A DNA stretch of 27,825 nucleotides from GCA-2718845 sp913041905 (GCA_913041905.1 CAJWJQ010000013.1:1-27825); one strand, 5' to 3'; positions 16,760-24,366 are shown, counted from the stretch's first letter. Translations and numbers: made by a program. The notes: generated by a model not told the origin, from the letters alone.

Positions 16760-17902
16760 ATGAATATTTCACTTAAACATACCATGCAGTACATTATTAT
16801 ATTATTTGTATTTTTGATAAGTTCTGTTACACATTCTGCTCCGATACCTAAACCACCCAATGCAAGCGTTAAATCATATGTTCTTATGGATTATGATAGC
16901 GGAATGATAATAGCTTCTAAAAATCCTGATTTAATACTTCCTCCTGCAAGCATAACAAAAATTATGACATCATATATTGCATTCACAGAACTTCAAAATA
17001 ATGCTTTGAGTTTGAACGAAAGAGTGTTGGTAAGTAAAAAGGCATGGAAAACTGGAGGATCTAAAATGTTTATAGAGGTCGGCAAAAAAGTTAAAGTCTC
17101 TGACTTACTTCACGGTATTATTACTTCATCGGGTAATGACGCAAGCGTTGCATTAGCAGAACACATCTCCGGTGACGAAGAAACATTTTCAGTTTATATG
17201 AATCAGATTGCCGAGAACTTAGGTTTAACCAATACACAGTATGCTAATTCAACTGGTTTGCCAGATGATAATCTTTATACTACGGCAAAAGACATGGCAA
17301 CTTTATCAAAATCCCTTATTAAAAATTTTCCAAAGGAATATAGATATTACGCAAATAAGTCATATATCTATAATGAAATCAAACAGTATTCTAGAAATAA
17401 GCTTTTATATTTAGATAACAGTGTAGATGGTATTAAAACTGGGTATACAAAAAAAGCAGGTTATTGTTTGGTCAGTTCAGCCAATAGAGGCAAGAGAAGA
17501 CTAATATCTGTTGTAATGGGAGCAAAAAATCCTGAACAAAGAACTAATATATCTAGAGCATTACTAGAATATGGTTTCAGATTTTATGAAACTCATAAAA
17601 TTTTTAATGCTGATGACAATATTCATAATGCTAGATTATATAATGGAGAGAAAAGTGAAATTTCTTTAGGCGTTAAAGAAGATGCGTATGTATCGATACC
17701 TAGAAGATCAATAAAAAAAATTAAGAAAAAATATATTGTAGATAAAAATTTAACTGCACCTGTTGAAATAGGAGAAAAAGTAGGTTTTGTTGCCATACAG
17801 TTGAACAATAAAACAGTAACAAGGATTGAATTATTTGCCATGGAAGCTATTGGGCCAGGTAGTATATACCAAAGAACCTTAGATTCTATTCTAAAAAATT
17901 AG
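16760..17902 (+). CDS. dacA: D-alanyl-D-alanine carboxypeptidase (PBP5/6 family)
   Basis: This class C low-molecular-weight PBP trims the terminal D-Ala from peptidoglycan pentapeptides in the periplasm. The signal peptide covers residues 1-27. Active-site motifs are SITK (64-67), SGN (124-126) and KTG (226-228). A C-terminal PBP5-type beta domain follows (about 270-360), ending in a short amphipathic tail suited to membrane association. At 380 aa it is normal. It follows mltB directly (25 nt), whereas many gammaproteobacteria have rlpA in that position. The D-alanine it releases is a likely substrate for the aminotransferase encoded one base downstream. Confidence 0.95.
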   Translation: MNISLKHTMQYIIILFVFLISSVTHSAPIPKPPNASVKSYVLMDYDSGMIIASKNPDLILPPASITKIMTSYIAFTELQNNALSLNERVLVSKKAWKTGGSKMFIEVGKKVKVSDLLHGIITSSGNDASVALAEHISGDEETFSVYMNQIAENLGLTNTQYANSTGLPDDNLYTTAKDMATLSKSLIKNFPKEYRYYANKSYIYNEIKQYSRNKLLYLDNSVDGIKTGYTKKAGYCLVSSANRGKRRLISVVMGAKNPEQRTNISRALLEYGFRFYETHKIFNADDNIHNARLYNGEKSEISLGVKEDAYVSIPRRSIKKIKKKYIVDKNLTAPVEIGEKVGFVAIQLNNKTVTRIELFAMEAIGPGSIYQRTLDSILKN

Positions 17903-17903
17903 C

Positions 17904-18755
17904 ATGGAAGAACAAATATATTTAAACGGAGCATATATTCCAAGAACTAATGCAAATATCTCTATTATGGATAGAGGTTTTTTATTTGGTGATGGTGTAT
18001 ATGAACTTATCCCTCTGTATGGAAAAAAAATTTTTCTTTTAGACAAACATCTCAAAAGGTTAGAAAATAGCCTAAATTTAATTGGGATGAAAAACAGTGG
18101 TTTTGATATAAATAATACTGAGGGCATTATTAAAACGTTGGTAGATAAAAATAAATATGAAGATTATTTTTTCTATATTCATATTACACGAGGAGTTCAG
18201 AATACTAGACAACATATATACCCAGAAAAAATTAAACCAACTGTTCTGATCATGGGAGAGAATTACTCTGTATTTAATAAAGATGAAATATCAAAAGGTT
18301 TTAGAGCTTGCATACAAAGTGATTTCAGATGGACAAAATCTAATATTAAAAGTATATCTCTTTTAGGGAGTGTACTTTTAAAAAATTATGCATCACAGAA
18401 TGGTTTTTATGAGACCCTATTAATAAGAGATAACAAGCTAACAGAAGGATCAGCAAGCAATGTATTTATTGTAAAAGATAATAAAATATTTACGCCCAAG
18501 CTTAGTGTTGATTTATTACCAGGAGTCACACGAGATTTATTAATAAATCTACTTAGAGAAAACGGTTTAGATGTTTTTGAGAAAGATGTTACCGAGTCTG
18601 ACTTAAAGATTGCCGATGAAGTATGGTGTTGTAGTTCTACCAATTTTGTTGCACCCATAATTCAAATCGACGATATAACTATTAATAATGGAATAGTTGG
18701 AAATATAGCTTTAAGGACTTATGATCTTGTTAGAGATTTTATTTCTGCATACTAA
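17904..18755 (+). CDS. dat: D-amino-acid aminotransferase, PLP fold type IV
   Basis: This PLP enzyme most likely transfers the amino group between D-alanine and 2-oxoglutarate. Class IV landmarks are MDRGFLFGDGVYE (22-34), the Schiff-base lysine in SNIKSISLL (K149) and LTEGSASNVF (E181). The RGVQNTRQH stretch (R96 to H104) resembles the carboxylate-binding R-x-H of D-amino-acid aminotransferases, and this favours the D-specific enzyme over IlvE or PabC. At 283 aa it has family length. It lies one base after dacA with no Shine-Dalgarno, so it is probably coupled, and a terminator follows. Recycling of released D-Ala is the obvious role (inference). Confidence 0.85.
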   Translation: MEEQIYLNGAYIPRTNANISIMDRGFLFGDGVYELIPLYGKKIFLLDKHLKRLENSLNLIGMKNSGFDINNTEGIIKTLVDKNKYEDYFFYIHITRGVQNTRQHIYPEKIKPTVLIMGENYSVFNKDEISKGFRACIQSDFRWTKSNIKSISLLGSVLLKNYASQNGFYETLLIRDNKLTEGSASNVFIVKDNKIFTPKLSVDLLPGVTRDLLINLLRENGLDVFEKDVTESDLKIADEVWCCSSTNFVAPIIQIDDITINNGIVGNIALRTYDLVRDFISAY

Positions 18756-18793
18756 AAAAACAAGCCACTAATAATATAGTGGCTTGAATTTTT
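18754..18793. terminator. Bidirectional intrinsic terminator
   Basis: A perfect 10-bp stem CAAGCCACTA / TAGTGGCTTG (18761-18770 with 18777-18786) with a 6-nt loop is flanked by A7 on the left (18754-18760) and T5 on the right (18789-18793). It can end both the dacA-dat transcript (+) and the lipoprotein transcript (minus). Confidence 0.9.
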
Positions 18794-18811
18794 CTGTATT
18801 TTACCTGTATT

Positions 18812-19048
18812 CTACTTTGGTGCAGGTGGTACAGGATCACATGAATATGCAGCAGCATTCATTTCTTTTGCTTTTGCTGTACATTCGTCTCTTGATGAAA
18901 AAGGACCAACAGTTTCAAAACGATCGAAGTCACCTTCAATCGGATAAATAGTAGCTGTGTATTCACTCGGAGGTGTACCTACACCACCACCACATGCTGT
19001 AAGAACAGCTGTTAGCATCAAGACAGACATTACTTTAAAGTTTTTCAT
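18812..19048 (-). CDS. Small lipoprotein of unknown function
   Basis: The 78-aa product has a clear lipoprotein signal (MKNFKVMSVLMLTAVLTAC) with lipobox LTAC and Cys19 as the lipidated residue, then a flexible GGGVGTPPS linker. The mature part of about 60 residues has a short beta-like stretch (YTATIYPIEGDF) and a pair of cysteines (DECTAK and YSCDPV) that could form a disulfide in the periplasm. I know no family for it. It has its own promoter and a strong ribosome site (AAAGGGGGG before the ATG) and is monocistronic between a terminator and a divergent promoter. It appears less AT-rich than its neighbours, as well-expressed genes in such genomes often are. Confidence 0.8.
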   Translation of the reverse strand: MKNFKVMSVLMLTAVLTACGGGVGTPPSEYTATIYPIEGDFDRFETVGPFSSRDECTAKAKEMNAAAYSCDPVPPAPK

Positions 19049-19073
19049 TTGCCCCCCTTTGCGGCATTAATTT

Positions 19074-19081
19074 GTTATAAC
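19074..19081. promoter_or_regulatory. Palindrome GTTATAAC at the lipoprotein start site
   Basis: This 8-bp perfect palindrome, within TTGTTATAAC, sits at about +2 to +9 of the predicted minus-strand transcript. A longer relative lies at the equivalent place on the divergent promoter (19258-19269). It could be an operator half of a shared regulator, or chance in AT-rich DNA. Confidence 0.3.
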
Positions 19082-19089
19082 GAACTAAC

Positions 19090-19119
19090 ATTATACTGCT
19101 ACTTACTAAGATATCACAA
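19090..19119 (-). promoter_or_regulatory. Promoter of the small lipoprotein gene
   Basis: On the minus strand TTGTGA (19119-19114) and a perfect TATAAT (19095-19090) are spaced by 18 bp. The predicted start is about 19083, giving a leader of about 35 nt. Confidence 0.7.
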
Positions 19120-19243
19120 TATTTATTCTATATATTTGATTACTGTCATAGTTATTTTCATATATAAATATTAGTACATGCTAATATAATGCCAATTTAT
19201 TTTATTAATATATATAAAAAATCATCATGACATTCTTTTTTTT

Positions 19244-19252
19244 TGTTACAAT
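19244..19252 (+). promoter_or_regulatory. Extended -10 promoter of the DUF1326 gene
   Basis: TGTTACAAT is a TGN-extended -10 close to TATAAT. No good -35 lies at 17 bp (the upstream ATGACA is only 14 bp away). The predicted start is about 19259. The rest of the 243-bp region 19049-19291 holds the divergent lipoprotein promoter, two palindromes and otherwise plain AT-rich DNA. Confidence 0.5.
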
Positions 19253-19257
19253 CATTA

Positions 19258-19269
19258 TGTTATATAACA
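19258..19269. promoter_or_regulatory. 12-bp palindrome TGTTATATAACA, candidate operator
   Basis: It is a perfect inverted repeat beginning at the predicted transcription start of the DUF1326 gene, where a bound repressor would block initiation. The core GTTATA(TA)AC is also found at 19074-19081 across the divergent region. A regulator is not identifiable from this window. Confidence 0.35.
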
Positions 19270-19291
19270 AAATCGATTTAGGGGTTAAAAA

Positions 19292-20098
19292 ATGATAAAT
19301 CAAATTAACAAAGAAGATAAGGGGCTTCTATCTAAGATATCTAGTTCAAGAAGAAGTTTCATGAAAGGATTAGCAACAGTTGCAGCAGCAACTCCAATTG
19401 TGGGTTCTTTATTTAAACCAAAGGATGCAGACGCTGCTTTGGCTGATCACACAATGTACTTAAGAGGTAATTACTTCGAAAGCTGTACGTGTGAGACAAT
19501 CTGTCCATGTCTATTATTATTGGATCCAACCACAGGTTATTGCACAGCAATGCTTGGATGGCACATAGACAAAGGACATGTTGGTACCGTTGATGTTAGT
19601 GGATTAAATGTGGCTATGTTTCTACACGCTCCAAAAAATTTACTGAAAGGTGGGTTTACAGTTGCATTATATATAGATGATGATGCAAGTAGTGCACAAC
19701 ATGCAGCTTTAACTGAAGCGTATCATGGAATACACGGCGGTCACTTAGGCGTGGTCGCAAGTTTAGTTAAAGGTGAAGAAGGAGGACCGCGTGAATTTTT
19801 ACCAACTCGTTCAGCTGGTATAAGTTTTACAGAGAAGTCTCCACATAGACATCTAATAATTCATGGAGTTGGAGAAAATAAAATGGAACAATTAGCTGGA
19901 GCAAATGGTAGACCAATTGTAGTACACGATACTCCATTGGCTGTAGCACCTCCATTCCCAATCACTATAAACAGAGCATCTATAATGACTTATAGCGATC
20001 ATGGAATTGACCATACATTTGAAGGTGGAAATGGTTTAAGTTCGCCTTTTGTTTATATGGATGGCGCAGCTAAACAAACAGCGGTTGAAAAAGCCTAA
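19292..20098 (+). CDS. Tat-exported DUF1326 protein with CxCxxxCPC motif
   Basis: The N terminus is a twin-arginine signal (SRRSFMKG with R20-R21, followed by a hydrophobic Ala-rich stretch to about residue 49), so the protein should fold in the cytoplasm and be exported to the periplasm. The mature part starts with the DUF1326 hallmark GNYFESCTCETICPC (cysteines 65, 67, 71, 73), with a further cysteine at 84 and histidines at 91 and 96. This looks like a metal or cofactor site. Tat export fits insertion of a cofactor before transport. The family has no established function known to me. AGGGG at 19280-19284 precedes the ATG. A terminator separates it from the DUF2182 gene, its usual partner. 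Its GC content looks higher than its neighbours, consistent with strong expression. Confidence 0.85.
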   Translation: MINQINKEDKGLLSKISSSRRSFMKGLATVAAATPIVGSLFKPKDADAALADHTMYLRGNYFESCTCETICPCLLLLDPTTGYCTAMLGWHIDKGHVGTVDVSGLNVAMFLHAPKNLLKGGFTVALYIDDDASSAQHAALTEAYHGIHGGHLGVVASLVKGEEGGPREFLPTRSAGISFTEKSPHRHLIIHGVGENKMEQLAGANGRPIVVHDTPLAVAPPFPITINRASIMTYSDHGIDHTFEGGNGLSSPFVYMDGAAKQTAVEKA

Positions 20099-20112
20099 AT
20101 CAAAATCAAGAT

Positions 20113-20142
20113 AAGCCTACTCATTAAATGAGTAGGCTTTTT
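20113..20142 (+). terminator. Intrinsic terminator between the DUF1326 and DUF2182 genes
   Basis: A 12-bp perfect stem AAGCCTACTCAT / ATGAGTAGGCTT with a TAA loop (20113-20139) ends in TTTTT (20138-20142). It finishes only 10 nt before the DUF2182 start codon, so downstream expression must rely on readthrough or on an unseen promoter. Confidence 0.9.
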
Positions 20143-20152
20143 AATTTTACAA

Positions 20153-21016
20153 ATGGAAAGTGTGAATAATAAAACTATTGAAAAAGCACCATTAAAAGAT
20201 CGTATGACGGTTTATATTGGCGTTTTAATAATTTTAATTGTTTCTTGGGGATATATAATTGGCATGGGTTGGAACATGGGAACTCTACCATTTGTAGAAA
20301 ATTCAAGCATGCAAATGGATATGAGCCAATCTATGTCTATGGATAACAAAAAGACTGGCATTCTTGACACCATCTTGATGTGGATGCCTCCATCACAAGG
20401 TGAATGGATGCTTAAAGATTTCTTATTATTGTTTATTATGTGGTCGGTCATGATGATAGCTATGATGACGCCTTCTATATTGCCTATGGTTATGTTGTTT
20501 ACTGCTCTTAATGCAAATAAAAAACGAGATAATCAACCATCTGCATCATCTCTGATATTACTTTTAGGATATTTAATAAGTTGGGTTTTATTTAGTCTAG
20601 TCATTACTTTTCCACAATATGGGATGCATAAAGCTGGTTTGTTAAACCCAATGATGGAACCTACGCATGCATACCTAGCTTCAGCTGTTTTAATTCTTGC
20701 GGGAATTTATCAATTCACACCTTTCAAAGATGCATGTTTATCTGTTTGTCAGTCCCCACTAAGTTTTTTAATGAACAATTGGAAAGATGGTAATTTCGGA
20801 GCATTCTTAATAGGATATAAACATGGTTTTTATTGCATAGGTTGTTGTTGGTTTTTAATGATGACATTATTTGCCCTCGGAGTTATGAATATACTATGGG
20901 TTGTCGTTTTGACTTTATTTGTAATGTTTGAAAAACTATCTTACCGTTTCCCTTTGCTTTTTAGATATTCCACTGGCGCTATATTTATAGTCTGGGGAAC
21001 AATGCTTATACTTTGA
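20153..21016 (+). CDS. DUF2182 metal-binding integral membrane protein with Met-rich loop
   Basis: This 287-aa inner-membrane protein has about seven hydrophobic segments. The family signature MWSVMMIAMMTPSILPMVM (96-114) and the second one, GYKHGFYCIGCCWFLMM, with three cysteines in a helix, are both present. Between the first membrane span and the signature is a methionine-rich loop MQMDMSQSMSMD (53-64), a type of motif typical of copper-handling proteins. DUF2182 is annotated as a predicted metal-binding membrane protein and commonly neighbours DUF1326. A role in moving or inserting a soft metal such as copper is inference. No Shine-Dalgarno precedes the ATG, and a terminator ends just before it. 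Its stop overlaps the TTG of the acylphosphatase gene. Confidence 0.85.
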   Translation: MESVNNKTIEKAPLKDRMTVYIGVLIILIVSWGYIIGMGWNMGTLPFVENSSMQMDMSQSMSMDNKKTGILDTILMWMPPSQGEWMLKDFLLLFIMWSVMMIAMMTPSILPMVMLFTALNANKKRDNQPSASSLILLLGYLISWVLFSLVITFPQYGMHKAGLLNPMMEPTHAYLASAVLILAGIYQFTPFKDACLSVCQSPLSFLMNNWKDGNFGAFLIGYKHGFYCIGCCWFLMMTLFALGVMNILWVVVLTLFVMFEKLSYRFPLLFRYSTGAIFIVWGTMLIL

Positions 21017-21300
21017 GCTCACTTACAAAGAAACACATAAAAGTCTTTGGAAAGGTACAAGGAGTTGGTTATCGTTTTTGGCTTCAAACTTTTGCTATAA
21101 GATATGGTGTTTCTGGGTGGGTTAAAAATAAAACAACAGGCGAAGTAGAAGCTTTATTAGTTGGAGAAGAGGAAGTGATTACAAATCTAATTGAGCAATG
21201 TTATATGGGGCCCTTAAAATCAAACGTAAAATATATTTTAGTAGATAACTTTAAAGGTAATTACGAAATTAAATCATTTGAGATATTATCAACAGATTAA
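21013..21300 (+). CDS. acyP: Acylphosphatase
   Basis: This small enzyme hydrolyses acyl phosphates such as acetyl or carbamoyl phosphate. The catalytic motif GKVQGVGYRFW (R21) and the GWVKNKTTGEVEA segment (N39) are present, and the length is 95 aa. Translation starts at a TTG overlapping the stop of the DUF2182 gene (TTGA), and no better start is available before the motif. Its stop is 7 nt from the stop of convergent murU, with no terminator visible. The link to the metal module upstream is only positional. Confidence 0.93.
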   Translation: MSSLTKKHIKVFGKVQGVGYRFWLQTFAIRYGVSGWVKNKTTGEVEALLVGEEEVITNLIEQCYMGPLKSNVKYILVDNFKGNYEIKSFEILSTD

Positions 21301-21307
21301 TTTTTAT

Positions 21308-21958
21308 TTAGAGTGAAATTGATTTTCTGGCTTCATTTAACCTATCTGGTGTTCCAATGTCATTCCACATTCCAGAATATATTTCCGCACCAATATTTTC
21401 TTCTTTATTTAGGATAATACCCAATTCTTTATCAGAGTGTTTTAAAAATAAATTTGGATGGAATATTCCCATTCCTGTATAGGTAAAATTTTTTCCTGGG
21501 ATAATTTTATTATCTTTCAAATTAAAATCGCCATCATGATATTTTGGTTTTTTTACTAATACTAGGTGTGCAAGAGAATCTTTAATTAATTCATCTTTTA
21601 AATCAACAAATAAATAATTTGTCCATATATCAGCATTAACCACAATAAATGGCTGATTCTGGAATAAGTCTATTACTTTTCTAATACCATTTGCAGTACC
21701 TATAGGCATGTCGCCTTCATCGCTAATGGTAACTTTAACACCGTATTTAGAGCCGTCTCCAACATAATCTTTAATTTGGTTACCTAAATAACCCACATTA
21801 ATTATTATCTCTTGTATTCCTGACTCTGATAATCGTAAGATCTTATCCTCAATTAAAGTAACGTTTCCAATTTTTAACATTGCCTTTGGCATGTCTTTAG
21901 TTAAAGGCATCATTCGTTCGCCTCTACCAGATGCTAATATCATTGCTTTTGTTGTCAT
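21308..21958 (-). CDS. murU: N-acetylmuramate 1-phosphate uridylyltransferase
   Basis: MurU joins MurNAc-1-phosphate and UTP to make UDP-MurNAc, in the peptidoglycan-recycling shortcut that bypasses MurA/MurB and so gives intrinsic fosfomycin tolerance in pseudomonads. The nucleotidyltransferase signature GRGERMMPLTKDMPK (11-25) and the metal-binding ADIWTN near 110 are clear. At 216 aa it is the short form without a C-terminal acyltransferase domain. It overlaps amgK by 4 nt, its pathway partner. The name depends on that pairing as much as on sequence, since other sugar nucleotidyltransferases look similar. Confidence 0.9.
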   Translation of the reverse strand: MTTKAMILASGRGERMMPLTKDMPKAMLKIGNVTLIEDKILRLSESGIQEIIINVGYLGNQIKDYVGDGSKYGVKVTISDEGDMPIGTANGIRKVIDLFQNQPFIVVNADIWTNYLFVDLKDELIKDSLAHLVLVKKPKYHDGDFNLKDNKIIPGKNFTYTGMGIFHPNLFLKHSDKELGIILNKEENIGAEIYSGMWNDIGTPDRLNEARKSISL

Positions 21959-22932
21959 AGTTTTCCTTTAATATCCAAGATATCAAATGCCATTTTCATT
22001 TCATTCATTTCAGGATATTTATTTATAATATTATCAATATAATTAAAAGTCCTTTTTATATCATCCATGTACGAAGATTTATTATCTCTGTATTTTAATC
22101 TTGAAAAAATACCTATTGCCTTTAGGTGCCTTTGCACGCCATTGGTATCTAACCAATACATAAATTCTTCAAAAGAACTAGATGGATGTTGATCTTTAAT
22201 TTTTGTATATAATGATTTAGACATATCTTTTATCAATATTTCATCCCACTCTATATAACAATCTTTTAAAAGAGAAACTAAATCATAGGTTATTGGGCCT
22301 ATCATCGCATCTTGATAATCTAATACACCTGGATTGTTAGTTTCTGCCAACATTAAATTTCTGGAATGAAAATCTCTATGTATGAATGTAGTAGGTATTT
22401 TTGTTATATTATCTAATAACAAATTAAATGCTGCATCTAAATTTGTAGAAATAATAGTAGCTTCGTCAATATTAAGATGTTTTTTTAAAAACCATTCTTT
22501 AAAAAGTGTTAGCTCGCTGGCTTGTTCTTGTTTGTTAAAATCATTTAATCCAGATGCGTTTACGTTACTTTGCATCACATTAATAACATCTATAGCGTCA
22601 GTATATAAACAAAAAACAGTCTCATTATTTAAAGCATCTAAATATTTTATTTTCCCTAAATCAGACATCAGCACTAAACCAGACGGCTCGTTAATCTCAT
22701 ATATGATAGGCACATTTATTTTTGCCTCCAACAACCTTTTATTTATATCAAGAAATGGCTGCAATGGTTCTTTGTCTGGTGGTGAATCCATAACAATTTT
22801 CACATCATTATCGGAAGTGATTCTATAGTACGATCTAAAACTTGCATCAGATGATGCAACCTCTATTTTAAATGGAGATGAATAGTATTGTTTGACCCAT
22901 TCACTTATCTTATCCACAGTTTTCTTTTCCAT
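21955..22932 (-). CDS. amgK: Anomeric MurNAc/GlcNAc kinase AmgK
   Basis: AmgK phosphorylates the anomeric carbon of MurNAc, giving the substrate for MurU. It is a member of the aminoglycoside phosphotransferase fold. The catalytic loop FIHRDFHSRNLML holds H185, D187 and N192, and the metal-binding aspartate is in VLDYQDAMIGP (D205). At 325 aa it is normal length. It is the first gene of an amgK-murU pair. In pseudomonads this pair adjoins lptD, but here lptD is about 12 kb away. The 77-bp gap to divergent mazG contains AT-rich promoter DNA with no clear boxes. Confidence 0.9.
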   Translation of the reverse strand: MEKKTVDKISEWVKQYYSSPFKIEVASSDASFRSYYRITSDNDVKIVMDSPPDKEPLQPFLDINKRLLEAKINVPIIYEINEPSGLVLMSDLGKIKYLDALNNETVFCLYTDAIDVINVMQSNVNASGLNDFNKQEQASELTLFKEWFLKKHLNIDEATIISTNLDAAFNLLLDNITKIPTTFIHRDFHSRNLMLAETNNPGVLDYQDAMIGPITYDLVSLLKDCYIEWDEILIKDMSKSLYTKIKDQHPSSSFEEFMYWLDTNGVQRHLKAIGIFSRLKYRDNKSSYMDDIKRTFNYIDNIINKYPEMNEMKMAFDILDIKGKL

Positions 22933-23009
22933 TTGCTAATATTACATGATAATTAAGTAATTTTTGATAAAAAAGATATACTTAGTAAAACCGATTATAA
23001 ATTTTCCTC

Positions 23010-23378
23010 ATGAGCAAGAAAGATATTTTTAAAGAATCCATAGATTTACAAATTAAAGCTAGAGATATTGGCCTAGATTGGCTGGAAATAGACGGTGTTA
23101 TAACTAAACTAAAAGAAGAGACACAAGAAGTTCAAGCGGCCATTCAGAACAAAGATAAAAAAGCAATAAGAGAAGAGCTGGGAGATCTTTTTTTTACATT
23201 CCTTTGTTTAACTAGGCATTTAAAGGTTGATCCACAAGAAATTTTAGATAATGCAAATATCAAATTTGAGAAAAGATTTAATCAAGTCAACTCGATTTTA
23301 AAAGAACAAGGAAAATCATTTGCCAACCCCAAGGAAATGGAAAAGTTATGGCAAATAATAAAAAATAAAAAAAGCTAG
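23010..23378 (+). CDS. mazG: Single-domain MazG nucleotide pyrophosphohydrolase
   Basis: MazG hydrolyses NTPs and dNTPs to the monophosphate and pyrophosphate, clearing damaged nucleotides. The metal-binding pattern EExxE...EExxD is visible at E36-E37-E40 and E55-E56-D59 (KEETQEVQAA, REELGDLFF). Residues 65-93 (CLTRHLKVDPQEILDNAN, then KFEKRF) match the C-terminal half of the 260-aa E. coli MazG, so this 122-aa protein equals one of its two domains. Its stop shares the palindrome CTAG with the stop of the convergent membrane-protein gene (a 4-nt overlap). Confidence 0.88.
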   Translation: MSKKDIFKESIDLQIKARDIGLDWLEIDGVITKLKEETQEVQAAIQNKDKKAIREELGDLFFTFLCLTRHLKVDPQEILDNANIKFEKRFNQVNSILKEQGKSFANPKEMEKLWQIIKNKKS

Positions 23379-23734
23379 TTTTGTTTTGGAGGCCAAACCC
23401 AAATTAATTCCTTAATACAATTTTTATCACCTAATTGTTGATCATAATTTAGTGGCGCCATATCAATTAATCTATTGCAGAAAAATATTAACCCATCTTT
23501 TTTTGTAGAACAAAGGTGACAGTTACCAACAAGCCCAAATAGATATAAAATAATTAAAATTGTAAACGTAGCTACTACTGATGGGAGTCCAATATGTCTA
23601 TTTTTAACTTGCAAAGCCAAATATAAAATAATTATAGATGCATAAATTAAAAAAATAGAGGTCCATGAAAAATTAAATAGTTTAAGAGAAAAAATAAAGA
23701 GAATGGTTGAAAAGATCCAAGCAGCTTTATTCAT
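23375..23734 (-). CDS. Unrecognised small membrane protein with four cysteines
   Basis: I do not recognise this 119-aa protein. Three hydrophobic spans (about 5-21, 24-42, 52-70) are followed by a roughly 48-residue tail containing C72 and C75 (NCHLC), C86 and C106, and ending in WVWPP. The cysteine spacing could hold a metal, or form disulfides if the tail faces the periplasm. The start overlaps the nth stop by 4 nt, so it is the last gene of the metG-nth operon and is probably translated together with Nth. Confidence 0.7.
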   Translation of the reverse strand: MNKAAWIFSTILFIFSLKLFNFSWTSIFLIYASIIILYLALQVKNRHIGLPSVVATFTILIILYLFGLVGNCHLCSTKKDGLIFFCNRLIDMAPLNYDQQLGDKNCIKELIWVWPPKQN

Positions 23735-24366
23735 TGGATTCTCTTGTTTTTATAATTACAAAATTCTAATACCTTGCAGCTAAAACATTTTGGTTTCCTA
23801 GCAATACAAGTATATCTGCCTAAAATTATTAGCCAATGATGAGCATGCAATTTATATTTTTCTGGTACATTTTTCTCTAACTTCCTCTCAACCTCCAAGA
23901 CATTTTTTCCTGGAGCCAAGCCAAGACGATTAGAGACTCTAAAAACATGGGTATCAACACCAATTGTTGGTTGGCCAAATGCATTATTTAAAACAACATT
24001 AGCAGTTTTTCTACCGACCCCAGGTAGTTTTTCTAAATCTTCACGATTATTAGGTATTTCATTTTTGTAGTTATCAAATATAATTTTACAAGTTTTGATT
24101 ACATTTTTAGCTTTTGCATTATACAAGCCAATTGTTTTAATATAATATTTTAACTTCACTTCACCCATACTCAACATTTTTTTTGGGGTACCAGCAACTT
24201 TAAATAAATTTTTAGTAGCAGCATTTACACTTTTATCCGTTGCTTGTGCTGATAGTATGACCGCAATTAATAATTGAAATTTATTTTTATAATGTAATTC
24301 AGTCACAGGGTCCGGATTATTTTTTTTAAGAATTTTAAATATAGATATTATATTATCTTTATTCAT
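23731..24366 (-). CDS. nth: Endonuclease III
   Basis: Nth removes oxidised pyrimidines and cuts the abasic site in base-excision repair. The helix-hairpin-helix LPGVGRKTANVVL carries the catalytic K120, D138 lies in GVDTHVFRVSNRLG, and the C-terminal 4Fe-4S cluster loop C187-x6-C194-x2-C197-x5-C203 is complete. At 211 aa it has the E. coli length. It overlaps the RnfB-like gene by 8 nt, keeping the rsx-nth linkage seen in other gammaproteobacteria. Confidence 0.96.
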   Translation of the reverse strand: MNKDNIISIFKILKKNNPDPVTELHYKNKFQLLIAVILSAQATDKSVNAATKNLFKVAGTPKKMLSMGEVKLKYYIKTIGLYNAKAKNVIKTCKIIFDNYKNEIPNNREDLEKLPGVGRKTANVVLNNAFGQPTIGVDTHVFRVSNRLGLAPGKNVLEVERKLEKNVPEKYKLHAHHWLIILGRYTCIARKPKCFSCKVLEFCNYKNKRIQ

